From positions 1 to 64,000 of the forward strand of contig CAJUMV010000008.1 of the NCBI GenBank assembly GCA_910587715.1: DNA of 64,000 nucleotides, in the 5' to 3' direction. The stretch is from an uncultured Lachnospiraceae bacterium. GTDB lineage: Bacteria > Bacillota > Clostridia > Lachnospirales > Lachnospiraceae. Position numbers and translations under genes: made by a program. Within the stretch, counting starts at the first letter, position 1; each line of letters starts with the position of its first letter. This document shows, piece by piece, positions 16,524-27,363 of the stretch. The notes below the pieces were generated by a model that saw only the letters and a program-made list of their open reading frames with translations, made no database searches and was not told where the DNA came from.

Positions 16524-16911
16524 ACTTACCTCCCGTTTTCTTTCTGTTTCCTTTCACTAAATTATGATTTAGCATTTCGCAGAAACAACGACTTATCCAC
16601 AGCTTTTTCGTTGTTTTCTCCTTTTCGCCCTTTCATCTTGCTAAATCCTGTTTTAACCGCAGACATTTTATGCCTTTAGGCGGTCTGCAATACCTTTTTA
16701 CCAGCTGCGGAATTGACGCCTTCAGTCAAATACATTTATCTGCCTTTTCTCCTACCATACCACACTTGCGGGCAACTTGCCAGCCTGTTCTGCGCCTGCC
16801 GCCGACTCCCGGCGCTTTTCCAATACAAAAACAGACCCGGCGTTTTTGTATTCCAGCTCCAACGCCGAGCCTGTTCTCTACCTGTCTTCCTTACATATAT
16901 TGTTTATTATA
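16524..16911 (-). promoter_or_regulatory. hairpin-rich leader of the S66 peptidase gene
   Basis: This 458-bp gap between clpB and the S66 gene holds no convincing gene. On the minus strand a TATAAT box (16911-16906), with ATAACA 17 bp upstream, would start a leader of about 380 nt. Stems seen: aatacaaaaac (16822-16832) with gtttttgtatt (16842-16852); aaacaacga (16583-16591) with tcgttgttt (16608-16616), whose loop contains the DnaA-box-like ttatccaca; and gatttagca (16566-16574) with tgctaaatc (16639-16647). I do not recognise a known riboswitch. Confidence 0.35.
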
Positions 16912-16981
16912 ACAAGTTTTATTTCACCTGTTATTTTTCAATCTTCTCATCCTGCCAGTTTGCTGGCACAAACTGTTTCCT

Positions 16982-19567
<2,586 letters not shown>

Positions 19568-19626
19568 AACATACACCTCCCTGCCTGTGCAGATGCATTA
19601 TGTCAATCTGTTCTATTTACACTATC

Positions 19627-19655
19627 ACAATACAACTTATTGTTAGCACTGTCAA
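19627..19655 (-). promoter_or_regulatory. clpB promoter
   Basis: The minus strand carries a perfect -35 TTGACA (19655-19650), a 17-bp spacer and -10 TATTGT (19632-19627). The -35 box lies within the CIRCE operator, so HrcA binding would directly block RNA polymerase. It is about 60 bp before the clpB start. Confidence 0.85.
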
Positions 19656-19669
19656 GAGGTGAGTGCTAA
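19643..19669. promoter_or_regulatory. CIRCE operator (HrcA site)
   Basis: Arms ttagcactg and gagtgctaa are separated by 9 nt. This is the CIRCE consensus (TTAGCACTC-N9-GAGTGCTAA) with one mismatch. It is the binding site of the heat-shock repressor HrcA, here placing clpB in the HrcA regulon. hrcA is not in the window. Confidence 0.93.
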
Positions 19670-19680
19670 TTATTTTTAAT

Positions 19681-20730
19681 TTATCTCCCAAACACCTTCC
19701 CCACCCCCCTGCGGCACCAGCCGCAAACCGCCCACGACATCACCGCGGCAGCGATTGTGCCCGAAAGAAATAAAAACAGTCCGACATACCATGGCAGCCT
19801 GTTTTGGAGATCAAAATGAGTCATTACGTTCAAAACAATCCAATGATACAGAAACATGCCGTAAGAAAAATCGTGTTTCAGGCGAATTTTGGGCAGCCAG
19901 TAACCGCACCCGATTGCCAGCACCGGAACCATAACACTTGTTACTATATTTGTGTAGTATCCGGGGAGCTGCGCGTTTACGGAACCAATCATAAGATAAA
20001 TCACGAGCAGCGGCAAAAACACCTTCTTTAAAACAGGCAGCAGCGCCTGCCGTTTCTGAAAACAGAACACACCGATAAAAAACCACAACGCATACGGAAT
20101 AAACAACCGCTCAATCAATTTCGCCGCCACACCACCTGCGCTCTGCGCCACTGCCCCGCAGACAAGGTTCAAAGCCGCCAGCACAAAAAGAATCGCCGCC
20201 CAATGCCTTATTCTCTTCTTTTTCAGGAACGGATAAAGCAATCCCAGCACAAGATATAGCTGCACTTCCGTAAAAACCGTCCAAAGCGCGCCGTTGACGC
20301 TTCCGGTGGGCAATGACTGCAGGCAGGCTGGCGTATTGGCGATTCCGAAAATCTGCGTCACCAGCCATGGGATAATGCTCCCGTCAAGCAGCTCCGGAAC
20401 CAGAACGCTGATGACCGCCAGATTCACAATCGTACAAAGCCACAGCTCCGGATAAATACGCAGGGCACGTTTCAGGAAAAACTCTTTCCTTGACTTTGCC
20501 CGTTCAAAAGAAGCCGACACCAGAAATCCGCTCATGACAAACAGAATAACCACACCGGGAAACAGCTGGGTAACGTGTCTGATCTTGTCCATAAACGCCG
20601 CGCCCACTACCGGCAGGTTATCCGATAAAATCATGCTGAAGCTGGAATAATGAAGCATCATAACACTAAGCGTTGCCGCATAGCGCAGCAGATCGAAGCC
20701 ATTTTCTCTATATTCTTCGTTTCTATCCAT
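19681..20730 (-). CDS. acyltransferase 3 family membrane protein
   Basis: A 349-aa integral membrane O-acyltransferase. It has the N-terminal GFDLLRYAATLSVMMLHY block with the family's conserved Arg and His, SGFLVSASFERAKSRKEFFLKRALRIYP near 67-94 and GALWTVFTEVQLYLV near 145-160, with about ten hydrophobic segments. This family transfers acetyl or other acyl groups to surface polysaccharides or lipids. The substrate is not readable. It lies 38 bp downstream of the NhaC gene and is convergent with nothing. Confidence 0.9.
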   Translation of the reverse strand: MDRNEEYRENGFDLLRYAATLSVMMLHYSSFSMILSDNLPVVGAAFMDKIRHVTQLFPGVVILFVMSGFLVSASFERAKSRKEFFLKRALRIYPELWLCTIVNLAVISVLVPELLDGSIIPWLVTQIFGIANTPACLQSLPTGSVNGALWTVFTEVQLYLVLGLLYPFLKKKRIRHWAAILFVLAALNLVCGAVAQSAGGVAAKLIERLFIPYALWFFIGVFCFQKRQALLPVLKKVFLPLLVIYLMIGSVNAQLPGYYTNIVTSVMVPVLAIGCGYWLPKIRLKHDFSYGMFLYHWIVLNVMTHFDLQNRLPWYVGLFLFLSGTIAAAVMSWAVCGWCRRGVGKVFGR

Positions 20731-20768
20731 GTACTTTCCTTCTTTTCCGAATTACCAATTTTTCCTTT

Positions 20769-22139
20769 TTATGACTTCGGCGCCTTCCTCCCGTACCCCG
20801 TCGCCACTGCTGCCGCCAGTATTGCCAGCATACACAGAGAATAATAATTCACGAAAGGCACCGAGCCGGGGGCAACCGCCGCCCCTTCTCCAAACTGGGC
20901 AGACAACTGCGCGGGAATGACGCAGTGCACGGTCCACGGCGCGAGGAAGCAGAACACACAGCCCGTACAGTCCATCAGATTCGCCCGGCGGTACGGATTC
21001 ACGCCCGCCTTTTCGCCAATCTCATGAATCAAATCGCCAAGTGCTACAATCGCCACTGAAATAACACCCGTTACCATGCTTAAAATACCCACTGACAGTA
21101 CAATCGTTACCTCCGTGCTGCGCTCCGTCTTTGCCAGCCGGGACAGCATCGCCCCCACATCCTCAAACAAGCCGCTGCATTCCAGCACACCCAGAAGCGC
21201 AAATACGCCAATCAGCATGGCGACGGTTCCCGCTGTCCCGGTAACGGCTTCTATGATAACACCCGATACGGAAAAGCCGCCGGGAAAAGCCACGAGGTCA
21301 CCCACCGCATAAATACCTGACAAAAGTCCTGCCGCGATTCCCGCAAGAATCCCCCATGCCAGTGCGGTAATCAGATGCTTTCTCATCATACAGAGCACAA
21401 TAATCACCACCGGCACCACAAGCATAACGAGACTTAACGGCTTTGCGGAAACATCCGAAACACCTGTCCCTGCGCCGCCCGCTGTGGTTTTCGCAAACAG
21501 CAGGAACAGGAGCAGTGCACCCGCTGCCGCAGGCAGGCTGTAACGCATCCGCGTCTTTACCACAGTCCCCAGCTCCGCGTGCTGCGTGGCGGAAGAAGCA
21601 ATCGTGGTGTCCGAAATGGGACCGAGATTATCGCCAAAAGCCGCGCCGGACACGATGGCGCCTATCATAAACTCCGGCGACGCGCCCGCCATCACGCCCA
21701 CCGGAAAGAGAATCGGAATCACCACAAAGTAGGTGCCCACCGAGGTCCCCGTGGCAAACGCCAGCAGACAGGTAATTAGGAAGCTCACCGCCACGAAAAG
21801 CCGACCCGTAAAGCCCGCTTCCACCACATAAACCGCAATAGTCTGCACCACGCCGCTTGCTGAAATCAGCTTGCCCGAAACCGCCGCCAGGATAACCGCC
21901 AGTACGATCACGCCGAACATCGGCTTGCTCAGTCCGTATACAAGCGCTTCTCCATATGCTTTTTCATTCTTTGCAAATATAACACCTGTTATCAGCGCAG
22001 CAAAGAACGCCAGCACATAGCCGTTTACGTTGGACTGGCTGCACGCCGCCCACACAATCATCGCCGCTCCCGCAAGAAGCGGCGCGAAGCTCCCCGCCTT
22101 TCCGAGACGATATTCTATTCTATGTCCTTTTTGATTCAT
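20769..22139 (-). CDS. Na+/H+ antiporter, NhaC family
   Basis: A 456-aa secondary transporter with about eleven transmembrane segments. NhaC-family signatures include ATGTSVGTYFVVIPILFPVG and GAAFGDNLGPISDTTIASS. It probably exchanges cytoplasmic Na+ (or a substrate such as malate/lactate in related carriers) for protons. The ATG at 22139 (MNQKGHR) has GGAG 6 nt upstream, whereas the frame's first ATG at 22151 overlaps that site. It forms a likely operon with the inositol-phosphatase-like gene upstream and the acyltransferase downstream. Confidence 0.9.
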   Translation of the reverse strand: MNQKGHRIEYRLGKAGSFAPLLAGAAMIVWAACSQSNVNGYVLAFFAALITGVIFAKNEKAYGEALVYGLSKPMFGVIVLAVILAAVSGKLISASGVVQTIAVYVVEAGFTGRLFVAVSFLITCLLAFATGTSVGTYFVVIPILFPVGVMAGASPEFMIGAIVSGAAFGDNLGPISDTTIASSATQHAELGTVVKTRMRYSLPAAAGALLLFLLFAKTTAGGAGTGVSDVSAKPLSLVMLVVPVVIIVLCMMRKHLITALAWGILAGIAAGLLSGIYAVGDLVAFPGGFSVSGVIIEAVTGTAGTVAMLIGVFALLGVLECSGLFEDVGAMLSRLAKTERSTEVTIVLSVGILSMVTGVISVAIVALGDLIHEIGEKAGVNPYRRANLMDCTGCVFCFLAPWTVHCVIPAQLSAQFGEGAAVAPGSVPFVNYYSLCMLAILAAAVATGYGRKAPKS

Positions 22140-22189
22140 TTTTTTCTCCATTCAAACCACAAACTATACGCACCGGCAAACCGGCACTC

Positions 22190-22960
22190 TTACAACAGCC
22201 CTCTCAGCTCCTCATGTATCTTCCCGTTGGAAGCTGCGACGCTGCCCCTTTGCAGAAAATCCAGTTCCTTCCCCGCAAAATCAGTCACCCGTCCGCCCGC
22301 TTCTTTCACTAAAAGCTGTCCCGCCGCAAAATCCCATGGACTAAGTTTCGGCTCGAAAAATCCTCCTGTGCGCCCACACGCCACGTAGGCAAGGTCCAAA
22401 GCCGCCGTGCCCGTCCTGCGGATATCCTGCGCCTTGTCAAACACTTTCCGGATTCGCTTGAAATTATCATCCGCCAGCTCCCTGTCATAAGGCGAAGTGC
22501 CCACGGTTATTATTGTCTCACTTAAGGTTCCGGCATCCGACACATGGATAGGACTGCCGTTTAAAAAGCTGCCCTGCCCCTTCTGCGCATGGTAGATGTC
22601 CTCCCGAAACGGGTCGTAAATGATACCAAGCGTAATCTCCCCCTTCTCATACAGCGCCAGCGACACAACGCTGTGCTGATAATCATGAATCAGGTTTGTG
22701 GTGCCGTCAATGGGATCGAGAATCCAGTAGGTATCCCCCGTCATCTCGTGCAGTCCCTCTTCCTCCCCCAAAAACTGAATATCCGGAAAACGCCTTCCCA
22801 GCTCGCGCGCCAGAAAGCTCTGGATATCGGTGTCCACCTGTGTCACATAGTCCGCGCGCCCTTTGGTCTTCACATGTCCGGCTCTCTCTCTGTTTTCCAC
22901 AAAGACCTTCGTCTCCTTTACCAGTGCGATAATCTCCTGAATCTCCATTTTATTTTCCAT
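22190..22960 (-). CDS. inositol monophosphatase family protein
   Basis: A 256-aa Mg2+-dependent phosphatase of the IMPase/FBPase/CysQ superfamily. Visible motifs are the metal-binding LGEEEGLHE, the signature WILDPIDGTTNLIHD and, near the C-terminus, SPWDFAAGQLLVKEAGGRVTDF. Candidate substrates are inositol 1-phosphate or 3'-phosphoadenosine 5'-phosphate, and sequence alone does not decide. The start at 22960 (MENKMEIQE) is likely, with a GGGAG site close by. The longer frame to 22990 has no better site. Confidence 0.9.
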   Translation of the reverse strand: MENKMEIQEIIALVKETKVFVENRERAGHVKTKGRADYVTQVDTDIQSFLARELGRRFPDIQFLGEEEGLHEMTGDTYWILDPIDGTTNLIHDYQHSVVSLALYEKGEITLGIIYDPFREDIYHAQKGQGSFLNGSPIHVSDAGTLSETIITVGTSPYDRELADDNFKRIRKVFDKAQDIRRTGTAALDLAYVACGRTGGFFEPKLSPWDFAAGQLLVKEAGGRVTDFAGKELDFLQRGSVAASNGKIHEELRGLL

Positions 22961-23080
22961 CCTCTCCCGCCCGTTCTTTTGCGCCGTCATGCCTGACAGC
23001 CCTATACAATATCATATCCTACTCTTCTGCTCTTTCCGACAAAAGCCGCATCATCTGTTTCTTATCACCCCGGACACACT

Positions 23081-23566
23081 TTACGGTGTAAAATGCAGAC
23101 CTCCCACGCTATACTGCATAATCTTCTGACGGATTTCCTCGGTCCTTCTCTTATTGGTATCGCTCTTATCATATAAGTCATCTAAGAGCAATCCGATGTT
23201 TTTATGCATCACATTAGTCGTGTGAACCATATTTTTCATAATGTCAATCGCGTTTCTCGGATTATTCCGGATAAACTCTTCCAGATAATCCTTGGTAATG
23301 CGCATCAGCAGAACCTCATCAAAGGCAACCACCGTGTAGATGGACGCCTGCTCGGAGAGCACGCTCATCTCGCCGAAACACTTGGATTTAGAATAAATGC
23401 CAATCAGATGCTCGTCCCTCTCTCCATATCTTATGTAAACCTCCACAGAGCCGGACACGACCTTATACATCTCATCATAAGTCTCGCCCTCGCGCATGAT
23501 AATGTCACCCGCCCTAAATTTCTGCATTTTCGCGTTTTCCACGTCAGAACCGTCCTTTTTTTGCAT
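23081..23566 (-). CDS. cyclic nucleotide-binding domain protein without DNA-binding domain
   Basis: A 161-aa protein with one CNB (Crp-like) beta-roll: FRAGDIIMREGETYDEMYKVVSGSVEVYI and the phosphate-binding-cassette region CFGEMSVLSEQASIYTVVA. The C-terminal helices (about 105-160) show no helix-turn-helix, so it is not an ordinary Crp/FNR regulator. The cassette lacks the usual Arg for cAMP, so the ligand is uncertain. The start at 23566 has AAAGGAAG upstream; the frame to 23647 is an extension. A TATAAT box on the minus strand lies at 23651-23646. The role is probably signalling by protein interaction. Confidence 0.8.
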   Translation of the reverse strand: MQKKDGSDVENAKMQKFRAGDIIMREGETYDEMYKVVSGSVEVYIRYGERDEHLIGIYSKSKCFGEMSVLSEQASIYTVVAFDEVLLMRITKDYLEEFIRNNPRNAIDIMKNMVHTTNVMHKNIGLLLDDLYDKSDTNKRRTEEIRQKIMQYSVGGLHFTP

Positions 23567-23830
23567 CGTTCTTCCTTTCTGCCTGTACTTTTTTTTTGCT
23601 GCTGTGCATGCCCGAAAAACCATGGTTTTCATTGCATTCATGGACATTATATCATAATATTCTATAGAGCTGCTCGAAAATCGAACATTTTACTTTTGAA
23701 ACCGAACGTGTCACCTTTTCGGATCGGCAGCCGTATATAGGTTGAGAGCGCTCTTTGAAACACGGCAGCGAACGGATTCCGGCTGTTTTGTGTTTCTATA
23801 TCATTATCATAACGAAAGGGGGAATCCGCT

Positions 23831-24298
23831 TTGCGCGAAAAAAGTGAGCAGGAAGCCAAGCGCATCCTGCAAACCTACGGCGACATGCTCTACCGCACCG
23901 CCTATGTGCTTCTGGGCAATCCCCATGACGTGCAGGACGCTTTGCAGGAAGCGCTGCTGCGCTATCTGGAAAAGGCGCCGGTCTTTGCATCCCCGGAGCA
24001 CGAGAAGGCATGGCTCCTGCGAGTCACTGCGAATTGTTGTAAGGACTATCTGCGTTTTTGCAGACGGCATACTTATCTGGATTTGGAACTGCTCCGGGAA
24101 TGTCTCCCCGCGCAGGAACATCCACATCTGCAGGATCTGTACGCGCTGCCCGCCAAATGGAAGACCGTGCTCATGCTGCACTACTTTGAGGGATATTCGG
24201 TAAAAGAGATTGGGGGGATTCTCGGGCTGTCGGAAAATGCCGTTAAGAAAAGGCTGCAGAGGGCGCGGGAGGCGCTGCGGGGGGAGATGGAAGATTGA
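23831..24298 (+). CDS. ECF-type RNA polymerase sigma factor
   Basis: A 155-aa sigma-70 family protein with region 2 (ILQTYGDMLYRTAYVLLGNPHDVQDALQ, about 12-40) and region 4 helix-turn-helix (YSVKEIGGILGLSENAVKKRLQRARE, about 121-146). Region 3 is absent, as in extracytoplasmic-function sigmas. The start is TTG at 23831, preceded by AAGGGGG at 8 nt. A competing plus-strand frame from 23742 is a shadow. The 264-bp gap to the divergent CNB gene holds no gene. Its partner 24417-25028 is probably the controlling membrane protein. Confidence 0.92.
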   Translation: MREKSEQEAKRILQTYGDMLYRTAYVLLGNPHDVQDALQEALLRYLEKAPVFASPEHEKAWLLRVTANCCKDYLRFCRRHTYLDLELLRECLPAQEHPHLQDLYALPAKWKTVLMLHYFEGYSVKEIGGILGLSENAVKKRLQRAREALRGEMED

Positions 24299-24314
24299 TG
24301 CAAACGCATTGGGA

Positions 24315-24378
24315 TTGCGAAACTCTTTGATGGTTAATGAAATTGCACAATTGATTTACGCTGAGAGGAGTTTCGCAA
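24315..24378. other. 11-bp inverted repeat between sigma gene and partner
   Basis: Perfect arms ttgcgaaactc (24315-24325) and gagtttcgcaa (24368-24378) enclose 42 nt that contain a smaller palindrome, aattgcacaatt. It lies entirely in the 118-bp gap between the two genes and ends about 30 nt before the partner's AGGAGG site. It may be an intercistronic RNA hairpin that sets the expression ratio, or a small mobile-element relic. Confidence 0.5.
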
Positions 24379-24416
24379 ACAGCAACAAAAATCATTAAAT
24401 ACAAGGAGGATACTCT

Positions 24417-25028
24417 ATGAATAAAAAAGATATGATGCAGATAAAAGAAGCTCTTACGATGCCGTCCGAGATGGCGGATGCGCTCGCGGAAGGCTGTACG
24501 GCTTGCGGGAAACAATCCCGCCGCAGCAGCTGTCTCGCCGTGCACGACCGCTTTGCGGGACGCCATTTTTACCGTCTGCCGCATTCCGCCCGGTACCGCA
24601 GACTTTGTGCTGCCGCTGCGGCGCTGTTTTGTATCCTTGCGGTCGGCTCCACGTCTCTTGCCTACAATGTCTATCAGGAGAAGCAGCTTGCTGTCTTTAT
24701 GGATGCGGATCTGTCTCAGGCAGAAATTGACCATATAGGTCAGGAGCTTGCCAAAATCAGCGAGCTTTCTGACTGTCAGTCCCTCTCCGTGCGATATGTC
24801 AGTGGTGACGAAGCGTGGGAAGAATTTAAAGCCGCTTACTTTACCGACGAGAACGGCGAAGAAATGACGGAGCTGACCGCCGGCATCGAGGGAAATCCGC
24901 TGGCGGATTCCTTCAACTACCAGGTGAGCGTCCGCATGACCGCTGACACGCAGGCTGTGCGGGAGCGTATCGCCGGCCTGCCCGGTGTGCGCAAGGTCAC
25001 GACGGTGCGGGAAGCGGAAGCCCGGTAA
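24417..25028 (+). CDS. membrane protein with FtsX-like extracellular domain, putative anti-sigma partner
   Basis: A 203-aa single-pass protein: a basic cytoplasmic N-terminus (1-60) with a lone CTAC pair, a transmembrane segment (about 62-83) and an external domain. The domain reads like the FtsX extracellular (ECD) module: LAVFMDADLSQAEIDHIGQEL, VRYVSGDEAWEEFKAAYF, NPLADSFNYQVSVRM and a closing GVRKVT. It lacks the four-helix permease part of true FtsX. An anti-sigma role is inferred from position after the ECF gene and the topology. The N-terminus has no HxxxCxxC zinc anti-sigma motif. AGGAGG precedes the ATG. Confidence 0.7.
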   Translation: MNKKDMMQIKEALTMPSEMADALAEGCTACGKQSRRSSCLAVHDRFAGRHFYRLPHSARYRRLCAAAAALFCILAVGSTSLAYNVYQEKQLAVFMDADLSQAEIDHIGQELAKISELSDCQSLSVRYVSGDEAWEEFKAAYFTDENGEEMTELTAGIEGNPLADSFNYQVSVRMTADTQAVRERIAGLPGVRKVTTVREAEAR

Positions 25029-25070
25029 ACGTCGTGCAAAATACAGCGCACATCATTTATAAACAATTCT

Positions 25071-25110
25071 GCGACCCGTGGGAAGCCAATCTCACGGGTC
25101 GCTCTTTCCT
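25071..25110 (+). terminator. terminator after the sigma-factor operon
   Basis: A perfect 10-bp stem, gcgacccgtg with cacgggtcgc, surrounds a 12-nt loop and is followed by the modestly T-rich tctttcct. It lies between the convergent sigma operon and nifU and may serve both. Confidence 0.7.
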
Positions 25111-25134
25111 GCCGCAGTTTACTCATTGTCGAGA

Positions 25135-25563
25135 CTACGATTCCTCTATCTCTCCAACATCCGCCACCGGCTCCTTCAATCCCTCAATCACAATCCCCCG
25201 CTTCTTCGCGTAATCCCAGAGCGCCGCGTGGATGGCTTCTTCCGCCAGAAGGGAGCAATGCACCTTCACGGGCGGAAGCCCGTCCAGCGCTTCCATCACG
25301 GCTTTGTTGGTCACCTGCAGCGCTTCCTGCACCGTCTTTCCTTTCACCAGCTCGGTCGCCATACTGCTGGTCGCCACCGCGGCGCCGCAGCCGAAGGTCT
25401 TAAACTTCACGTCCCGTATGACGCCCGCCTCGTCTACATCCAGATACATGCGCATAATATCGCCGCACTTGGCGTTGCCCACGGTGCCGACACCGCTCGG
25501 GTTCTCGATTTCCCCCATGTTGCGGGGATTGTTAAAATGATCCATCACTTTTTCGCTGTACAT
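25135..25563 (-). CDS. nifU: iron-sulfur cluster scaffold NifU/IscU-like
   Basis: A 142-aa scaffold protein that assembles Fe-S clusters from sulfur delivered by the cysteine desulfurase. The three conserved ligand cysteines are present: AKCGD (Cys33), TFGCGAA (Cys59) and VHCSLLAE (Cys103), with the aspartate next to the first as in IscU. The start MYSEKVMDHFNNPRN is the usual one. It is the NifU-N-only form typical of Clostridia. It lies downstream of nifS, separated by the 117-bp tandem repeat. Confidence 0.95.
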   Translation of the reverse strand: MYSEKVMDHFNNPRNMGEIENPSGVGTVGNAKCGDIMRMYLDVDEAGVIRDVKFKTFGCGAAVATSSMATELVKGKTVQEALQVTNKAVMEALDGLPPVKVHCSLLAEEAIHAALWDYAKKRGIVIEGLKEPVADVGEIEES

Positions 25564-25574
25564 GCCGTCTCCTT

Positions 25575-25833
25575 TCTGCCTTCCCTCTATCTGCGCCTCA
25601 GTGCAGCTCGATTCCGCTTCGCTTCATCTCGCTCGCGGGCTTCGCCCTATGCATCCATTCGGAAATGCATTTCGGTGAGCAAGCTCCCCTCTCTGCCTTT
25701 CCTCTGTCTGCGCCTCAGTGCAGCTCGATTCCGCTTCGCTTCATCTCGCTCGCGGGCTTCGCCCTATGCATCCATTCGGAAATGCATTTCGGTGAGCAAG
25801 CTCCCCTCTCTGCCTTTCCTCTGTCTGCGCACT
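25575..25833. repeat. 117-bp tandem repeat, about 2.2 copies
   Basis: The whole 272-bp gap between nifS and nifU is a tandem repeat with a period of 117 bp: copy 1 about 25575-25690, copy 2 25691-25807 and a partial third to 25833. Copies 1 and 2 are almost identical apart from their left end. Each unit contains small dyads (gcgggcttcgccc; atgcat ... atgcat). No open frame is conserved. It must be transcribed in any nifS-nifU message. Confidence 0.85.
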
Positions 25834-25835
25834 GC

Positions 25836-27014
25836 TCACGCCTTCCGCACAAAGTCCTCATACAACGGCGACATGTCCCGCAGCCGCCCCACAATCTCTT
25901 TGAGCGCCTCCACGGTCACGTCGATTTCCTCCTTTGTCGTCTCCGCCGAGAGCGTCAGCCGAAGCGAACCGTGGGCAATCTCATGGGGCAGACCGATAGC
26001 GAGAAGCACATGGGACGGGTCCAGCGCCCCCGAGGTACACGCCGACCCGCTGGAGCCGCAGATGCCCCGCTGGTCCAGCAAAATCAGCAGCGATTCCCCT
26101 TCTATGAAACGGAAGCAGAAATGGGCGTTATTAGACAGCCTGTCCTGTCTCGCACCATTCAGCCTTGTGTACGGAATCTCCGCAAGCACCCTGTCGATCA
26201 AATAGTCCCGCAGATCCGTCTCTTTCGCGCACCGTTCCTGCATGGTCTCCCCGGCAATCGCCGCCGCTTTGCCGAAGCCCACAATACCCGGCACGTTTAG
26301 GGTTCCCGCGCGCCGCCCCCTCTCCTGCGCGCCGCCGTGAATAAACGGACGAAGCCGCACATTTTCCCGACAGTAGAGAAGCCCAACGCCCTTCGGTCCG
26401 TTCAGCTTATGTGCGCTGGCGGAAAGCAGATCAATGTGCATCTCTTCCATATGAAGCGGCACATGCCCGTATGCCTGCACCGCGTCCGTGTGAAAGAGAA
26501 TCCCATGTTCTTTGGCTATCTCTCCGATTCGCGCAACCGGCTGGGTGGTGCCGATCTCATTGTTTGCCGCCATCACAGAAATCAGGATGGTGTCCGGGCG
26601 GATTGCCTTTTCCAAGGCTTCCGGCGAAATCTTTCCCTCCCCGTCCACGTCCAGATACGTCACCTCATATCCCTGCTTTTCCAGATACTGACAGGTGTGC
26701 AGCACCGCGTGATGCTCGATTTTACTCGTAATGATATGCCTGCCCTTGTCGGAAAGCCCTTCCGCCACGGCGCGGATCGCCCAGTTGTCGGATTCGCTGC
26801 CGCCTGCCGTAAAATAAATTTCGTTCGGCTTCGCGCCGATCAGCGACGCCGCCCGCTCTCTGGCGATTCCCACCGCCTTCTTCGCCTCCCCGGCGAAGCT
26901 GTAAATCGCGGAAGGGTTCGCGTAATTCTCCCTGAAATAAGGCAGCATTTCCTGTAATACCGCCTCGGATACCCGGGTGGTGGCGGCGTTATCTAAATAA
27001 ATTCTCTCCTGCAT
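25836..27014 (-). CDS. nifS: cysteine desulfurase
   Basis: A 392-aa PLP enzyme that takes sulfur from cysteine, giving alanine and an enzyme persulfide. Visible are YLDNAATT at the N-terminus, substrate-binding EHHAVLHTC, the PLP lysine in SASAHKLNGPKG (Lys about 203) and the catalytic cysteine in GSACTSGALDPSHVL (Cys about 326). The short SxCxS loop places it in the NifS/IscS group I. It is first of the nifS-nifU pair. A TATAAT box lies about 55 bp upstream (27075-27070), overlapping the hairpin region. Confidence 0.96.
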   Translation of the reverse strand: MQERIYLDNAATTRVSEAVLQEMLPYFRENYANPSAIYSFAGEAKKAVGIARERAASLIGAKPNEIYFTAGGSESDNWAIRAVAEGLSDKGRHIITSKIEHHAVLHTCQYLEKQGYEVTYLDVDGEGKISPEALEKAIRPDTILISVMAANNEIGTTQPVARIGEIAKEHGILFHTDAVQAYGHVPLHMEEMHIDLLSASAHKLNGPKGVGLLYCRENVRLRPFIHGGAQERGRRAGTLNVPGIVGFGKAAAIAGETMQERCAKETDLRDYLIDRVLAEIPYTRLNGARQDRLSNNAHFCFRFIEGESLLILLDQRGICGSSGSACTSGALDPSHVLLAIGLPHEIAHGSLRLTLSAETTKEEIDVTVEALKEIVGRLRDMSPLYEDFVRKA

Positions 27015-27077
27015 CGCTTTGTATTCTCCATTTTTATATAATTCCTATCGGTTAACTATTCTATTGGATATTATAAC

Positions 27078-27101
27078 AGGCTTGCAAAAAACTGCAAGCC
27101 T
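27078..27101 (-). terminator. hairpin between toxin module and nifS
   Basis: A perfect 9-bp stem, aggcttgca with tgcaagcct, surrounds a 6-nt A-rich loop. It could end the toxin-module transcript before the nifS promoter. The T-run after it on the minus strand is poor (GTTATAAT), so termination is only moderately supported. Confidence 0.45.
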
Positions 27102-27138
27102 ATTTCAAACCCTGCATGAAAATTTTATCTCATCACAA

Positions 27139-27363
27139 TCAATCATCCGGATTCTTTTCTCCAATAATATTCCCACCAGCGTCATAAATCCCATCATTTA
27201 AAAACTGATGCGCATACACATAATCTTCCTGCGTTGGTACTGGTAACAACGCAATCACCTGCTCAATAATTGCATCGGATGCATTTTCAAGTATTTCCCT
27301 TACATCTGACGGTGTCAGACCTCTGACAAATTCCATAGAAATAGTTTTTGGAATAGCAATCAT
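27139..27363 (-). CDS. small protein coupled to PemK-like toxin
   Basis: A 74-aa acidic protein starting MIAIPKTISMEFVRGLTPSDV. I do not recognise a family. Its ATG overlaps the toxin stop (ATGA), and AGGAGG lies inside the toxin gene end, so it is translated with the toxin. It could be the antitoxin, although most PemK/MazF antitoxins lie upstream of the toxin and carry a DNA-binding N-terminus, which is not evident here. Confidence 0.6.
   Translation of the reverse strand: MIAIPKTISMEFVRGLTPSDVREILENASDAIIEQVIALLPVPTQEDYVYAHQFLNDGIYDAGGNIIGEKNPDD

Noticed and set aside
16591..16600. DnaA box (ttatccaca) as part of a replication origin
   Set aside because: A single copy in a hairpin loop with no dnaA, dnaN or AT-rich unwinding region; chance occurrence is likely.
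25575..25833. Tandem repeat considered as a CRISPR array or insertion-sequence end
   Set aside because: The 117-bp period has no spacer variation, no transposase and no terminal inverted repeats.
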